Both the position numbers and the translations under genes were made by a program. Shown in pieces: positions 1 through 10,970 of a stretch of 64,000 nucleotides of DNA. This DNA comes from Nomia melanderi (Eukaryota > Arthropoda > Insecta > Hymenoptera > Halictidae). Position 1 is the stretch's first letter. Each line of letters starts with the position of its first letter. The DNA lies in NCBI RefSeq assembly GCF_051020985.1, contig NW_027475145.1:1488001-1552000 (forward strand). The letters run 5' to 3'. Below the pieces are notes generated by a model. That model was not told the DNA's origin and made no database searches. It saw nothing but the letters and a program-made list of their open reading frames with translations.

Positions 1-113
1 TGTCCGGCCCCATGAGACGGTGGTTTTCTCGGCCCCTGGTGGTGCGAGGCCGTTCCAGCTGCACAGATTCATGCGCCAGGGCCTCCTGCAGATAATTCAC
101 TTTGGTTTATTGC

Positions 114-128
114 GCTATCTGTAATAGC
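114..128. other. Conserved inverted repeat B at the monomer junction, example copy
   Basis: GCTAT-CTGTA-ATAGC is a perfect 5-bp stem with a 5-base loop. It spans the arbitrary monomer boundary and recurs at most junctions. The loop alternates between CTGTA and CTCTA. Confidence 0.7.
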
Positions 129-1000
129 ACCCGAGATATCACCAGATATATATTGGATTTTTCCCCGACCCTGAGTGTCCGGCCCCATAAGACGGTGGTT
201 TTCTCGGACCCTGGTGATCCGAGGTCGTTCCCGCTGCACAGATTCATGCGCCAGGGCCTCCTGCAGATAATTCACTTTGGTTTATTGCGGTATCTCTAAT
301 AGCACCCGAGATATCACTAGATGTATATTAGATTTTCCCCTGACCCTGAATGTCCGGCCCCATGAGACGGTGGTTTTCTCGGCCCCTGGTGGTCCGAGGT
401 CGTTCCCGCTGCCCAGATTCATTCGCCTGGGCCTCCTACAGACAATGCACTTTGATTTATTGCGCTATCTGTAATAGCACCCGAGATATCACCAGATATA
501 TATTGGATTTTTCCCTGTCCCTGAGTGTCCCGCCCCATGTGTCGGTGGTTTTCTCGGCCCCTGTTGATCCGAGGTCGTTCCCGCTGCACAGATTCATTCG
601 CAAGGGCCTCCTGCAAATAATTCACTTTGGTTTATTCCGCTATCTCTAATAGCACCCGTGATTTCACCAGATATATATTTGATTTTTCCCTGACCCTGAG
701 TGTCCGGCCCCATGAGACGGTGGTTTTCTCGGCCCCTGGTGGTCCGAGGTCGTTCCCGCTGCACAGATGCATGCGGCAGGGCCTCCTGCAGATAACTAAC
801 TATGGTTTATTGCGCCATCTCTAATAGCACCCGAGATATCACCAGATATATATTGGATTTTTCCCTGACCCTGAGTGTCCGGCTCCATGAGACGGTGATT
901 TTCTCGGTCCCTGGTGGTCCGAGGTCGTTCCCGCTGCCCCTGATTCATGCGCCAGGGCCTCCTACAGACAATGCACTTTGGGTTATTAGGCTATCTGTAA

Positions 1001-1175
1001 TAGCACCCGAGATATCACCAGATATATGCTGGATTTTTACATGACCTTGGGTGACGGATTCCGAATATCTGTAATTTTCTCGGCCCCTGGTGGTCTGAGG
1101 TCGTTCCCGCTGCACAGATTCATTCGCCTGGGCCTCCTACAGACAATGCACTTTGGTTTATTGCGCTATCTGTAA
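1001..1175 (+). repeat. D-type monomer 1 (hybrid, canonical right half)
   Basis: The left half carries the D block (ACATGACCTTGGGTGACGG, then ATTCCGAATATCTGTAA). The right half is canonical: GGCCCCTGG, TTCCCGCTGCAC and ATTCGCCTGGGCC. It is the only D unit in the first 5.8 kb. Confidence 0.9.
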
Positions 1176-1221
1176 TAGCACCCGAGATATCACCAGATAT
1201 ATATTGGATTTTCACCTGACA

Positions 1222-1950
1222 CTGAGTGTCCGGCCCCATGAGACTGCGGTTTTCTCGGCCCCTGGTGGTCTGAGGTTGTTCCGGCTGCACAGATTCATGC
1301 GGCAGGCTCTCTTACAGACAATGCAGTTTGATTCATTGCGCTATCTGTAATAGCACCCGAGATATCACCAGATATATATTGGATTTTTCCCTGACCCTCA
1401 GTGTCCGGCCCCATGAGACGGTGGTTTTCACGGCCCCTGGTGGTCCGCGGTCGTTCGCGCTGCACAGATTCATGCGCCAGGGCCTCCTGCAGATAATTCA
1501 CTATGGTTTATTGCGCTATCTCTAATAGCACCCGAGATATCACCAGATATGAATTGGATTTTCCTCTGACCCTGAGTGCCCGGCCCCGTGAGACTGCGGT
1601 TTTCTCGGCCCCTGGTGGTCCGAGGTCGTTCCCGCTGTACAGATTCATGCGCCAGGGCCTCCTACAGACAATGGAATCTGATTTATTGCGCTATCTGTAA
1701 TAGTACCCGAGATATCACCAGATATATATTGGATTTTCCCCTGACCCTGAGTGCCCGGCCCCGTGAGACTGCGGTTTTCTCGGCCCCTGGTGGTCCGAGG
1801 TCGTTCCCGCTGGTCAGATTCATGCGCCAGGGCCTCCTAAAGACAATGCACTTTGATTTATTGCGCTATCTGTAATAGCACCCGAGATATCACCAGATAT
1901 ATATTGGATTTTCCCCTGACCCTGAGTGTCCGGCCCCATGAGACGGTGGT
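1222..1950 (+). repeat. Duplicated 4-monomer block, copy 1 (offset 3848)
   Basis: About 730 bp here match 5070-5798 with no difference seen by eye. Shared private variants include GGTCTGAGGTTGTTCCGGC, TTTTCACGGCCCC, GGTCCGCGGTCGTTCGCGC, CCAGATATGAATTGG and AGTGCCCGGCCCCGTGAG. Identity breaks at both ends (ACACTGAG against ACCCTGAG; GGTTGTCTC against GGTTTTCTC). Confidence 0.9.
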
Positions 1951-2737
1951 TGTCTCGGCCCCTGGTGGTCCGAGGTCGTTCCCGCTGCACAGATTCATGC
2001 GCCAGGGCCTCCTGCAGACAATTCAGTTTGGTTTATTGCGCTATCTCTAATAGCACCCGACATATCACCAGATATATATTGGATTTTTCCCCGACCCTGA
2101 GTGTTCGGCCCCATGAGACGGTGGTTTTCTCGGCCCCTGGTGGTCAGAGGTCGTCCCCGCCGAACAGATTCATGCGCCAGGGCCTTCTACAGACAATGCA
2201 CTTTGGTTTATTGCGCTATCTGTAATTGCACCCGAGATATCACCAGATATATGCTGGATTCTTACATGACCCTGAGTGTCCGGCCCCATGAGACGGTGGT
2301 TTTCTCGGCCCCTGGTGGTCCGAGGTCGTTCCCGCTGCACATATTCATACGACAGGGTCCCCTGCAGATAATTCACTTTGATTTATTGAGCTATCTGTAA
2401 TAGCACCCGAGATATCACCAGATTTATATTGGATTTTCCCCTGACTCTGAGTGTCCGGCCCCATGTGTCGATGGTTTTCTCGGTCCCTCGTGGTCCGAGG
2501 TAGATCCCGCTGCACAGATTCATGCGCCAGGGCCTCCTACAGACAATGCACTTTGATTTATTGCGCTATCTGTAATAGCACCCGAGATATCACCAGATAT
2601 ATATTGGATTTTCCCCTGACCCTGAGTGTCCGGCGCCATGAGAAGGTGGTTTTCTCGGCCCCTGGTGGTCCGAGGTTGTTCCCGCTGCCCAGATTCATGC
2701 GCCAGTGCCTCCTACAGACAATGCACTTTGATGTATT

Positions 2738-2756
2738 GTGCTATCTGTAATAGCAC
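2738..2756. other. Extended form of inverted repeat B
   Basis: Here the junction reads GTGCTAT-CTGTA-ATAGCAC, a perfect 7-bp stem. The usual GCGCTAT...ATAGCAC has one C/A mismatch that this copy repairs. Confidence 0.65.
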
Positions 2757-3274
2757 CCGAGATATCACCAGATATATATTGGATTTTTCTCTGTCCCTGA
2801 GGGTCCGACCCATGAGACGGTGGTTTTCTCGGCCCCTGGTGGTCCGAGGTCGTTCCTGCTGCACAGATTCATTCGCCAGTGCCGCCTACAGACAATGCAC
2901 TTTGATTTATTGCGCTGTCTCTAATAGCAACCGAGGTATCACCAGATATATATCGGATTTTTCCCTGACCCTGACAGGCCGGCCCCATGTGTCGATGGCT
3001 TTCTCGGTCCCTCCTGGTCCGAGGTCGATCCCGCTGCTCAGAATCATGCGCCAGTGCCTCCTACAGACAATGCACTTTGATTTATTGCGCTATCTCTAAT
3101 AGCACCCGAGATATCACCAGATATATATCGGATTTTTCCCTGACCCTGAATGTCCGGCCCCATGAGATGGTGGTTTTCTCGGCCCCTGGTGGTCCGAGGT
3201 TCTTCCCGCTGCACAGATTCATGCGCCAGGGCCTCCTACAGACAATGCACTTTGATTTATTGGGCTATCTCTAA

Positions 3275-3449
3275 TAGCACCGGAGATATCATCAGATACA
3301 TCCTGGGTATTTACATGACCTTGGGTGTCCGGCGCCATGTGTCGGTGGTTTTCTCGGCCCCTGGTGGTCCGAGGACGTTCCCGCTGCCCAGATTCATGCG
3401 CCAGGGCCTCCTACAGAGAATGAACTTTGATTTGTTGCGCTGTCTGTAA
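3275..3449 (+). repeat. C-type monomer 1
   Basis: This unit carries CACCGGAGATATCATCAGA, then ACATCCTGGGTATTTACATG and CCTTGGGTGTCCGGCGCCATG. It shares ACATGACCTTGGGTG with D-type units but returns to canonical sequence immediately after, so it looks like a D/canonical recombinant or an intermediate. It differs from the other two C copies by TGTGTCGG and GGACGTTCCC. Confidence 0.85.
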
Positions 3450-4848
3450 TAGCACCCGAGATATCACCAGATATATATTGGATTTTTCCCTGACCCTGAG
3501 TGTCCGGCCCCATGTGACGGTGGTTTTCTCGGCCCCTGGTGGTCCGAGGTCGTTCCCGCTGCACAGATTCAAGCGCCAGGGCCTCCTACAGACAATGCAC
3601 TTTGATTTATTGCGCTATCTGTAATAGCACCCGAGATATCACCAGATATATATTGGATTTTCCCCTGACCCTGAGTGTCCGGACCCAAGAGACGGTGGTT
3701 TTCTCGGCCCCTGGTGGTCCGAGGTCGTTCCCGCTGCACAGATTCATTCGCAAGGGCCTCCTGCAGATAACTCACTTTGGTTTATTGCGCTATCTCTAAT
3801 AGCACCCGAGATATCAACAGATATATATTGAATTTTCCCCTGACCCTGAGTGTCCGGCCACATGAGACTGTGGTTTTCTCGCCCCTGGTGGTCCGAGGTC
3901 GTTCCCGCTGCACAGTTTCATGCGCCAGGGCCTTCTACAGACAATGCACTTTGATTTATTGGGCTATCTGTAATAGCACCCGAGATATCACCAGATATAT
4001 ATTTGATTTTTCCCTGACCCTGAGTGTCCGGCCCAATGAGACGGTGGGTTTCTCGGCCCCTGGTGTTCCGAGGTTGTTCCCGCAGCACAGATGCATGCGC
4101 CAGGGCCTCCTGCAGATAACTCGCTTTGGTTTATTGCGCTATCTCTAATGGCACCCGAGATATCACCTGATATATATTGGATTTTCCCCTGACCCTGAGT
4201 GTCCGGCCCCATGAGACGATGGTTTTCTCGGCCCCTGGTTGTCTGAGGTCTTTCCCGCTGCACAGATGCATGCGCCAGGGCCTCCTGCAGATAATTCACT
4301 TTGGTTTATTGCGCTATCTCTAATAGCACCCGAGATATCACCAGAAATATATTGGCTTTTCCCCTGACCCTGAGTGTCTGGCCCCGTGAGACTGCGGTTT
4401 TCTCGGCACCTGGTGGTCCGAGGTCGTTCCCGCTGCACAGATTTATGCGCCAGGGCCTCCTACAGACAATGGAATTTGATTTATTGCGCTATCTGTAATA
4501 GCACCCGAGACATCAACAGATATATATTGGATTTTTCCCTGTCCCTGAGTGTCCGGCCCCATGAGACGGTGGTTTTCTCGGCCCCTGGTGGTCCGAGGTC
4601 GTTCAAGCTGCACAGATTCATGCGCCAGGGCCTCCTGCAGATAATTCACTTTGGTTTATTGCGCTATCTGTAATAGCACCCGAGATATCACCAGATATAT
4701 ATTGGACTTTTCCCTGACCCTGAGTGTCCGGCCCAATGAGACGGTGGTTATCTCGGCTCCTGGCGGTCCGAGGTCGTTCCCGCTGCACAGATTCATGCCC
4801 CAGGGCCTCCTGCAGATAATTCACATTGGTTTATTGCGCTATCTCTAA

Positions 4849-5023
4849 TAGCACCGGAGATATCATCAGATACATCCTGGGTATTTACATGACCTTGGGT
4901 GTCCGGCGCCATGCGTCGGTGGTTTTCCCGGCCCCTGGTGGTCCGAGGACATTCCCGCTGCCCAGATTCATGCGCCAGGGCCTCCTACAGACAATGCACT
5001 TTGATTCATTGCGCTATCGGTAA
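4849..5023 (+). repeat. C-type monomer 2
   Basis: Same haplotype as the first C unit, with CATGCGTCGGTGG, TTTTCCCGGCCCC and GAGGACATTCCCG. It ends in CTATCGGTAACAGCACC, an unusual junction in which TGTAATAGC is changed. It is nearly identical to 6600-6774, at an offset of 1751 bp (10 units + 1). Confidence 0.88.
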
Positions 5024-5069
5024 CAGCACCCGAGATATCACCAGATATATATTGGATTTTTCCCTGACC

Positions 5070-5798
5070 CTGAGTGTCCGGCCCCATGAGACTGCGGTTT
5101 TCTCGGCCCCTGGTGGTCTGAGGTTGTTCCGGCTGCACAGATTCATGCGGCAGGCTCTCTTACAGACAATGCAGTTTGATTCATTGCGCTATCTGTAATA
5201 GCACCCGAGATATCACCAGATATATATTGGATTTTTCCCTGACCCTCAGTGTCCGGCCCCATGAGACGGTGGTTTTCACGGCCCCTGGTGGTCCGCGGTC
5301 GTTCGCGCTGCACAGATTCATGCGCCAGGGCCTCCTGCAGATAATTCACTATGGTTTATTGCGCTATCTCTAATAGCACCCGAGATATCACCAGATATGA
5401 ATTGGATTTTCCTCTGACCCTGAGTGCCCGGCCCCGTGAGACTGCGGTTTTCTCGGCCCCTGGTGGTCCGAGGTCGTTCCCGCTGTACAGATTCATGCGC
5501 CAGGGCCTCCTACAGACAATGGAATCTGATTTATTGCGCTATCTGTAATAGTACCCGAGATATCACCAGATATATATTGGATTTTCCCCTGACCCTGAGT
5601 GCCCGGCCCCGTGAGACTGCGGTTTTCTCGGCCCCTGGTGGTCCGAGGTCGTTCCCGCTGGTCAGATTCATGCGCCAGGGCCTCCTAAAGACAATGCACT
5701 TTGATTTATTGCGCTATCTGTAATAGCACCCGAGATATCACCAGATATATATTGGATTTTCCCCTGACCCTGAGTGTCCGGCCCCATGAGACGGTGGT
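5070..5798 (+). repeat. Duplicated 4-monomer block, copy 2 (offset 3848)
   Basis: Copy of 1222-1950 lying 22 units minus 2 bp downstream. The interval between the two copies is not itself duplicated as a whole, so this is a dispersed copy within the array or the remnant of an older 22-unit period. Confidence 0.9.
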
Positions 5799-5859
5799 TT
5801 TCTCGGCCCCTGGTGGTCCGAGGTCGTTCCCGCTGCCCAGATTCATAAGCCAGGGCCTC

Positions 5860-6455
5860 CTACAGACAGTGCACTTTGGTTTATTGCGCTATCTCTAATA
5901 GCACCCGAGATATCACCAGATATTTGCTGGATTTTTACATGACCTTGGGTGACGGATTCCGAATATCTGTAATTTTCTCGGCCACTGGTGGTCCGACGTC
6001 GTTCCTGCGGCACAGATTCATTCGCAAAGGCCTCCTACAGACAATGCACTTTGGTTTATTGCGCTATCTGTAATAGCACCCGAGATATCACCAGATATAT
6101 ATTGGATTTTCCACTGACCCTGAGTGTCCGGACCCATGAGACGGTGGTTTTCTCGGCCCCTGGTGGTCCGAGGTCGTTCCCGCTGCACAGATTCATTCGC
6201 CTGGGCCTCCTACAGACAATGCACTTTGATTTATTGCGCATATCTGTAATAGCACCCGAGATATCACCAGATATATATTGGATTTTTCCCTGACCCTGAG
6301 TGTCCGGCGCCATGAGACGGTGGTTTTCTTGGCCCCTGGTGGTCCGAGGTCGTTCTCGCTGCACAGATGTATGCGCCAGGGCCTCCTGCAGATAATTCAC
6401 TTCGATTTATTTCGCTATCTCTAATAGCACCCGAGATATCACCAGATATATATTG
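5860..6455 (+). repeat. Duplicated block, copy 1 (offset 1399)
   Basis: Matches 7259-7854 with a few substitutions (TTGGGTGACGG against TTCGGTGACGG; GATGTATGCG against GATGCATGCG; CTCCTGCAG against CTCCGGCAG). It includes a D unit and a unit with the 1-bp insertion TTGCGCATATCTG near 6240. Confidence 0.88.
5899..6073 (+). repeat. D-type monomer 2 (full)
   Basis: D block with the GGGTGACGG allele, followed by the D-type right half: GGCCACTGG, TTCCTGCGGCAC and ATTCATTCGCAAAGGCC. It also has ATATTTGCTGG. Its copy is at 7298-7472. Confidence 0.93.
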
Positions 6456-6599
6456 GATTTTTCCCTGACCCTGAGTGTCCGGCCCAATGAGACGGTGGTT
6501 ATCTCGGCTCCTGGCGGTCCGAGGTCGTTCCCGCTGCACAGATTCATGCCCCAGGGCCTCCTGCAGATAATTCACATTGGATTATTGCGCTATCTCTAA

Positions 6600-6774
6600 T
6601 AGCACCGGAGATATCATCAGATACATCCTGGGTATTTACATGACCTTGGGTGTCCGGCGCCATGCGTCGGTGGTTTTCCCGGCCCCTGGTGGTCCGAGGA
6701 CATTCCCGCTGCCCAGATTCATGCGCCAGGGCCTCCTACAGACAATGCACTTTGATTCATTGCGCTATCGGTAA
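6600..6774 (+). repeat. C-type monomer 3
   Basis: Near-exact copy of 4849-5023, including the rare CTATCGGTAACAGC junction. Its left neighbour (CCCAATGAGACGGTGGTTATC...CTCCTGGCGG) also matches the left neighbour of the second C unit, so the duplicated block covers at least two monomers (about 4711-5035 and 6462-6786). Confidence 0.88.
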
Positions 6775-7122
6775 CAGCACCCGAGATATCACCAGATATA
6801 TATTGGATTTTACATGACCCTGAGTGTCCGGCCCCATGAGACGGTGGTTTTCTCGGCCCCTGGTGGTCCGGGGTCGTTCCCGCTGCACAGATTCATGCCC
6901 CAGGGCCTCCTGCAGATAATTCACATTGGTTTATTGCGCTATCTCTAATAGCACCCGAGATATCACCAGATATATACTGGATTTTACATGACCCTGAGTG
7001 ACCGGCCCCATGAGACGGTGGTTTTCTCGGCCCCTGGTGGTCCGGGGTCGTTCCCGCTGCACAGATTCATGCCCCAGGGCCTCCTGCAGATAATTCACAT
7101 TGGTTTATTGCGCTATCTCTAA
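6775..7122 (+). repeat. Pair of adjacent 174-bp monomers
   Basis: Two consecutive units (6775-6948 and 6949-7122) are each 174 bp. Both have GGATTTTACATGACCCTGAG, one T fewer than D types, and both share GGTCCGGGGTCG, ATTCATGCCCCAGGGCC and TTCACATTGG. They differ at only a few bases (ATATATTGG against ATATACTGG; AGTGTCCGG against AGTGACCGG). The shared deletion shows a one-monomer tandem duplication after the base was lost. Confidence 0.88.
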
Positions 7123-7258
7123 TAGCACCCGAGATATCACCAGATATATATTGGATTTTCCCCTGACCCTGAGTGTCCGGACCCATGAGACGGTGGTTTT
7201 CTCGGCCCCTGGTGGTCCGAGGTCGTTCCCGCTGCCCAGATTCATGCGCCAGGGCCTC

Positions 7259-7854
7259 CTACAGACAGTGCACTTTGGTTTATTGCGCTATCTCTAATAG
7301 CACCCGAGATATCACCAGATATTTGCTGGATTTTTACATGACCTTCGGTGACGGATTCCGAATATCTGTAATTTTCTCGGCCACTGGTGGTCCGACGTCG
7401 TTCCTGCGGCACAGATTCATTCGCAAAGGCCTCCTACAGACAATGCACTTTGGTTTATTGCGCTATCTGTAATAGCACCCGAGATATCACCAGATATATA
7501 TTGGATTTTCCACTGACCCTGAGTGTCCGGACCCATGAGACGGTGGTTTTCTCGGCCCCTGGTGGTCCGAGGTCGTTCCCGCTGCACAGATTCATTCGCC
7601 TGGGCCTCCTACAGACAATGCACTTTGATTTATTGCGCATATCTGTAATAGCACCCGAGATATCACCAGATATATATTGGATTTTTCCCTGACCCTGAGT
7701 GTCCGGCGCCATGAGACGGTGGTTTTCTTGGCCCCTGGTGGTCCGAGGTCGTTCTCGCTGCACAGATGCATGCGCCAGGGCCTCCGGCAGATAATTCACT
7801 TCGATTTATTTCGCTATCTCTAATAGCACCCGAGATATCACCAGATATATATTG
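7259..7854 (+). repeat. Duplicated block, copy 2 (offset 1399)
   Basis: Copy of 5860-6455 at 8 units minus 1 bp, carrying the same 1-bp insertion near 7640. Confidence 0.88.
7298..7472 (+). repeat. D-type monomer 3 (full)
   Basis: Copy of 5899-6073 at an offset of 1399 bp, differing by CTTCGGTGACGG in the D block. GTCCGACGTCG and CGCAAAGGCC are shared by the pair. Confidence 0.93.
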
Positions 7855-7998
7855 GATTTTCCCCTGACCCTGAGTGTCCGGCCCCGTGAGTCGGTGGTTT
7901 TCTCGGCCCCTGGTGGTCCGAGGTCGTTCCCGCTGCCCGGATTCATGCGCCAGGGCCTCCTACAGACAATGCACTTTGGTTTATTGCGCTATCTGTAA

Positions 7999-8173
7999 TA
8001 GCACCCGAGATATCACCAGATATATGCTGGATTTTTACATGACCTTGGGTGACGGATTCCGAATATCTGTAATTTTCTCGGCCACTGTTGGCCCGAGGTC
8101 GTTCCTGCGTCACAGATTCATTCGCCAGTGCCTTCTACAGACAATGCACTTTGATTTATTGCGCTATCTGTAA
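7999..8173 (+). repeat. D-type monomer 4 (full)
   Basis: GGGTGACGG allele with ACTGTTGGCCCGAGG and TTCCTGCGTCACAG. The right half has CGCCAGTGCC, the commonest D-type right end. Its copy is at 8523-8697. Confidence 0.93.
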
Positions 8174-8522
8174 TAGCACCCGAGATATCACCAGATATAT
8201 TTGGATTTTTCCCTGACCCTGAGTGTCCGGCCCCATGAGACGTTGGTTTACTCGGCCCCTGGTGGTCGGAGGTCGTTCCCGCTGCACAGATGCATGCGCC
8301 AGGGCCTCCGGCAGATAATGAACTTTAATTTATTTCGCTATCTCTAATAGCACCCGAGATATCACCAGATATATATTGGATTTTCCCCTGACCCTGAGTG
8401 TCCGGCCCCGTGAGTCGGTGGTTTTCTCGGCCCCTGGTGGTCCGAGGTCGTTCCCGCTGCCCGGATTCATGCGCCAGGGCCTTCTACAGACAATGCACTT
8501 TGGTTTATTGCGCTATCTGTAA

Positions 8523-8697
8523 TAGCACCCGAGATATCATCAGATATATGCTGGATTTTTACATGACCTTGGGTGACGGATTCCGAATATCTGTAATTTT
8601 CTCGGCCACTGGTGGCCCGAGGTCGTTCCTGCGTCACAGATTCATTCGCCAGTGCCTCCTACAGACAATGCACTTTGATTTATTGCGCTATCTGTAA
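8523..8697 (+). repeat. D-type monomer 5 (full)
   Basis: Copy of the previous D unit at an offset of 524 bp (3 units - 1). It shares GGCCCGAGG and TGCGTCACAG, with ATCATCAGATATATGCTGG at the start. Confidence 0.93.
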
Positions 8698-9046
8698 TAG
8701 CACCCGAGATATCACCAGATATATTTGGATTTTTCCCTGACCCTGAGTGTCCGGCCCCATGAGACGTTGGTTTACTCGGCCCCTGGTGGTCGGAGGTCGT
8801 TCCCGCTGCACAGATGCATGCGCCAGGGCCTACTGCAGCTAATTCACTTTGGTTTATTGCGCTATCTCTAATAGCACCCGAGATATCACCAGATATATAT
8901 TGGATTTTGCCCTGACCCTGTGTGTCCGGACCCATGAGACGGTGGTTTTCTCGGCCCCTGGTGGTCCGAGGTCGTTCCCGCTGCCCAGATTCATGCGCCA
9001 GGGCCTCCTACAGACAATGCACTTTGGTTTATTGCGCTATCTCTAA

Positions 9047-9221
9047 TAGCACCCGAGATATCACCAGATATTTGCTGGATTTTTACATGACCTTCGGTGA
9101 CGGATTCCGAATATCTGTAATTTTCTCGGCCACTGGTGGTCCGAGGTCGTTCCGACGGCACAGATTCATTCGCAAGGGCCTCCTACAGACAATGCACTTT
9201 GGTTTATTGCGCTATTTGTAA
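9047..9221 (+). repeat. D-type monomer 6 (full)
   Basis: Carries CTTCGGTGACGG and ATATTTGCTGG like 7298-7472, but the right half reads TTCCGACGGCAC and CGCAAGGGCC. Confidence 0.93.
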
Positions 9222-9745
9222 TAGCACCCGAGATATCACCAGATATATATTGGATTTTCCCCTGACCCTGAGTGTCCGGACCCATGAGACGGTGGTTTTC
9301 TCGCCCCTGGTGGTCCGAGGTCGTTCCCGCTGCACAGATTCATTCGCCTGGGCCTCCTACAGACAATGCACTTTGATTTATTGCGCTATCTGTAATAGCA
9401 CCCGAGATATCACCAGATATATATTGGATTTTTCCCTGACCCTGAGTGTCCGCCTCCATGAGACGGTGGTTTTCTTGGCCCCTGGTGGTCCGAGGTCGTT
9501 CCCGCTGCACAGATGCTTGCGCCAGGGCCTCCTGCAGATAATTCACTTCGATTTATTTCGCAATCTCTACTAGCACCCGAGATATCACCAGATATATATT
9601 GGATTTTCCCCTGACCCTGAGTGTCCGGCCCCGTGAGTCGGTGGTTTTCTTAGCCCCTGGTGGTCCGAGGTCGTTCCCGCTGCCCAGATTCATGCCCCAG
9701 GGCCTCCTACAGACAATGCACTTTGGTTTATTGCGCTATCTCTAA

Positions 9746-9920
9746 TAGCACCCGAGATATCACCAGATATTTGTTGGATTTTTACATGACCTTGGGTGAC
9801 GGATTCCGAATATCTGTAATTCTCTCGGCCACTGGTGGTCCGAGGTCGTTCCTGCGGCACAGATTCATTCGCAAGGGTCTCCTACAGACATTGCACTTTG
9901 GTTTATTGCGCTATCTGTAA
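9746..9920 (+). repeat. D-type monomer 7 (full), last before a 14-kb D-free gap
   Basis: GGGTGACGG allele with ATATTTGTTGG, TTCTCTCGGCC and CGCAAGGGTCTCC. No further D unit occurs until 23917. Confidence 0.93.
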
Positions 9921-10970
9921 TAGCACCCGAGATATCACCAGATATATATTGGATTTTCCCCTGACCCTGAGTGTCCGGACCCATGAGACGGTGGTTTTCT
10001 CGGCCCCTGGTGGTCCGAGGTCGTTCCCGCTGCACAGATTCATTCGCCTGGGCCTCCTACAGACAATGCACTTTGATTTATTGCGCTATCTGTAATAGCA
10101 CCCGAGATATCACCAGATATATATTGGATTTTTCCCTGACCCTGAGTGTCCGGCTCCATGAGACGGTGATTTTCTCGGCCCCTGGTGGTCCGTGGTCCTT
10201 CCCGCTCCACAGATTCATTCGCCTGGGCCTCCTACAGACAATGCAGTTCGATTTATTGCGCTATCTGTAATAGCACCCGAGATATCACCAGATATATATT
10301 GGATTTTTCCCCGACCCTGAGTGTCCGGCCCCATAAGACGGTGGTTTTCTCGGACCCTGGCGATGCGAGGTCGTTCCCGCTGCACAGATTCATGCGCCAG
10401 GGCCTCCTGCAGATAATTCACTTTGGTTTATTGCGCTATATGTAATAGCACCCGAGCTATCACCAGAAATATATTGGATTTTTCCCTGACCCTGAGTGTC
10501 CGGCCCCATGAGACGGTGGTTTTCTCGGCCCCTGGTGGTCCGAGGTCGTTCCCGCTGCACAGATTCATGCGCCAGGGCCTCCTGCAGATAATTCACTTTG
10601 GTTTATTGCGCTATCTCTAATAGCACCCGAGATATCACCAGATATATATTGGATTTTACCCTGACCCTGTGTGCCCGGCCCCATGAGACTGTGGTTTTCT
10701 CGGCCCCTGGTGGTCCGAGGTCGTTCCCGCTGCACAGATTCATGCGCCAGGGCCTCCTACAGACAATGGACTTTGATTTATTGCGCTATCTGTAATAGCA
10801 CCCGAGCTATCACCAGATATATATTGGATTTTTCCCTGACCCTGAGTGCCCGGCCCCATGCGTCAGTGGTTTTCTCGGCCCCTGGTGGTTAGAGATCGAT
10901 CTCGCTGCACAGATTCATGCGCTAGGGCCTCCTGCAGACAATGCACTTTGATTTATTGCGCTATCTGTAA

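Larger units (their letters stand above)
1..10400 (+). repeat. Array domain I: mixed canonical, C-type and D-type monomers
   Basis: This domain contains seven D-type monomers (1001-9920), all three C-type monomers, and units with TTTACTCGG (near 8245 and 8769). It also holds duplications at offsets of 3848, 1751, 1399 and 524 bp. TTTACTCGG and the D block recur in domain IV but not in domains II or III, suggesting that I and IV share older ancestry. The right border is set by the disappearance of D types after 9920 and the rise of domain II variants, and is approximate. Confidence 0.6.

Noticed and set aside
419..625. Recurrent 68-codon frames on the minus strand with near-identical peptides
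   Set aside because: They recur once per monomer at the same phase, have no conserved protein domain that I recognise, and vary exactly as the satellite varies. They are by-products of sequence conservation, not genes.
2626..3099. Reading frame of 157 codons on the plus strand, and a similar one at 19594-20067
   Set aside because: Both exist because a 1-bp deletion (near 2810 and 19868) resets the frame across monomers. The unit is 175 bp, so frames rotate each unit and stop at the TAATAG-rich junction. Most such frames start at TTG or GTG, and the predicted peptides are the same repeated monomer translation.
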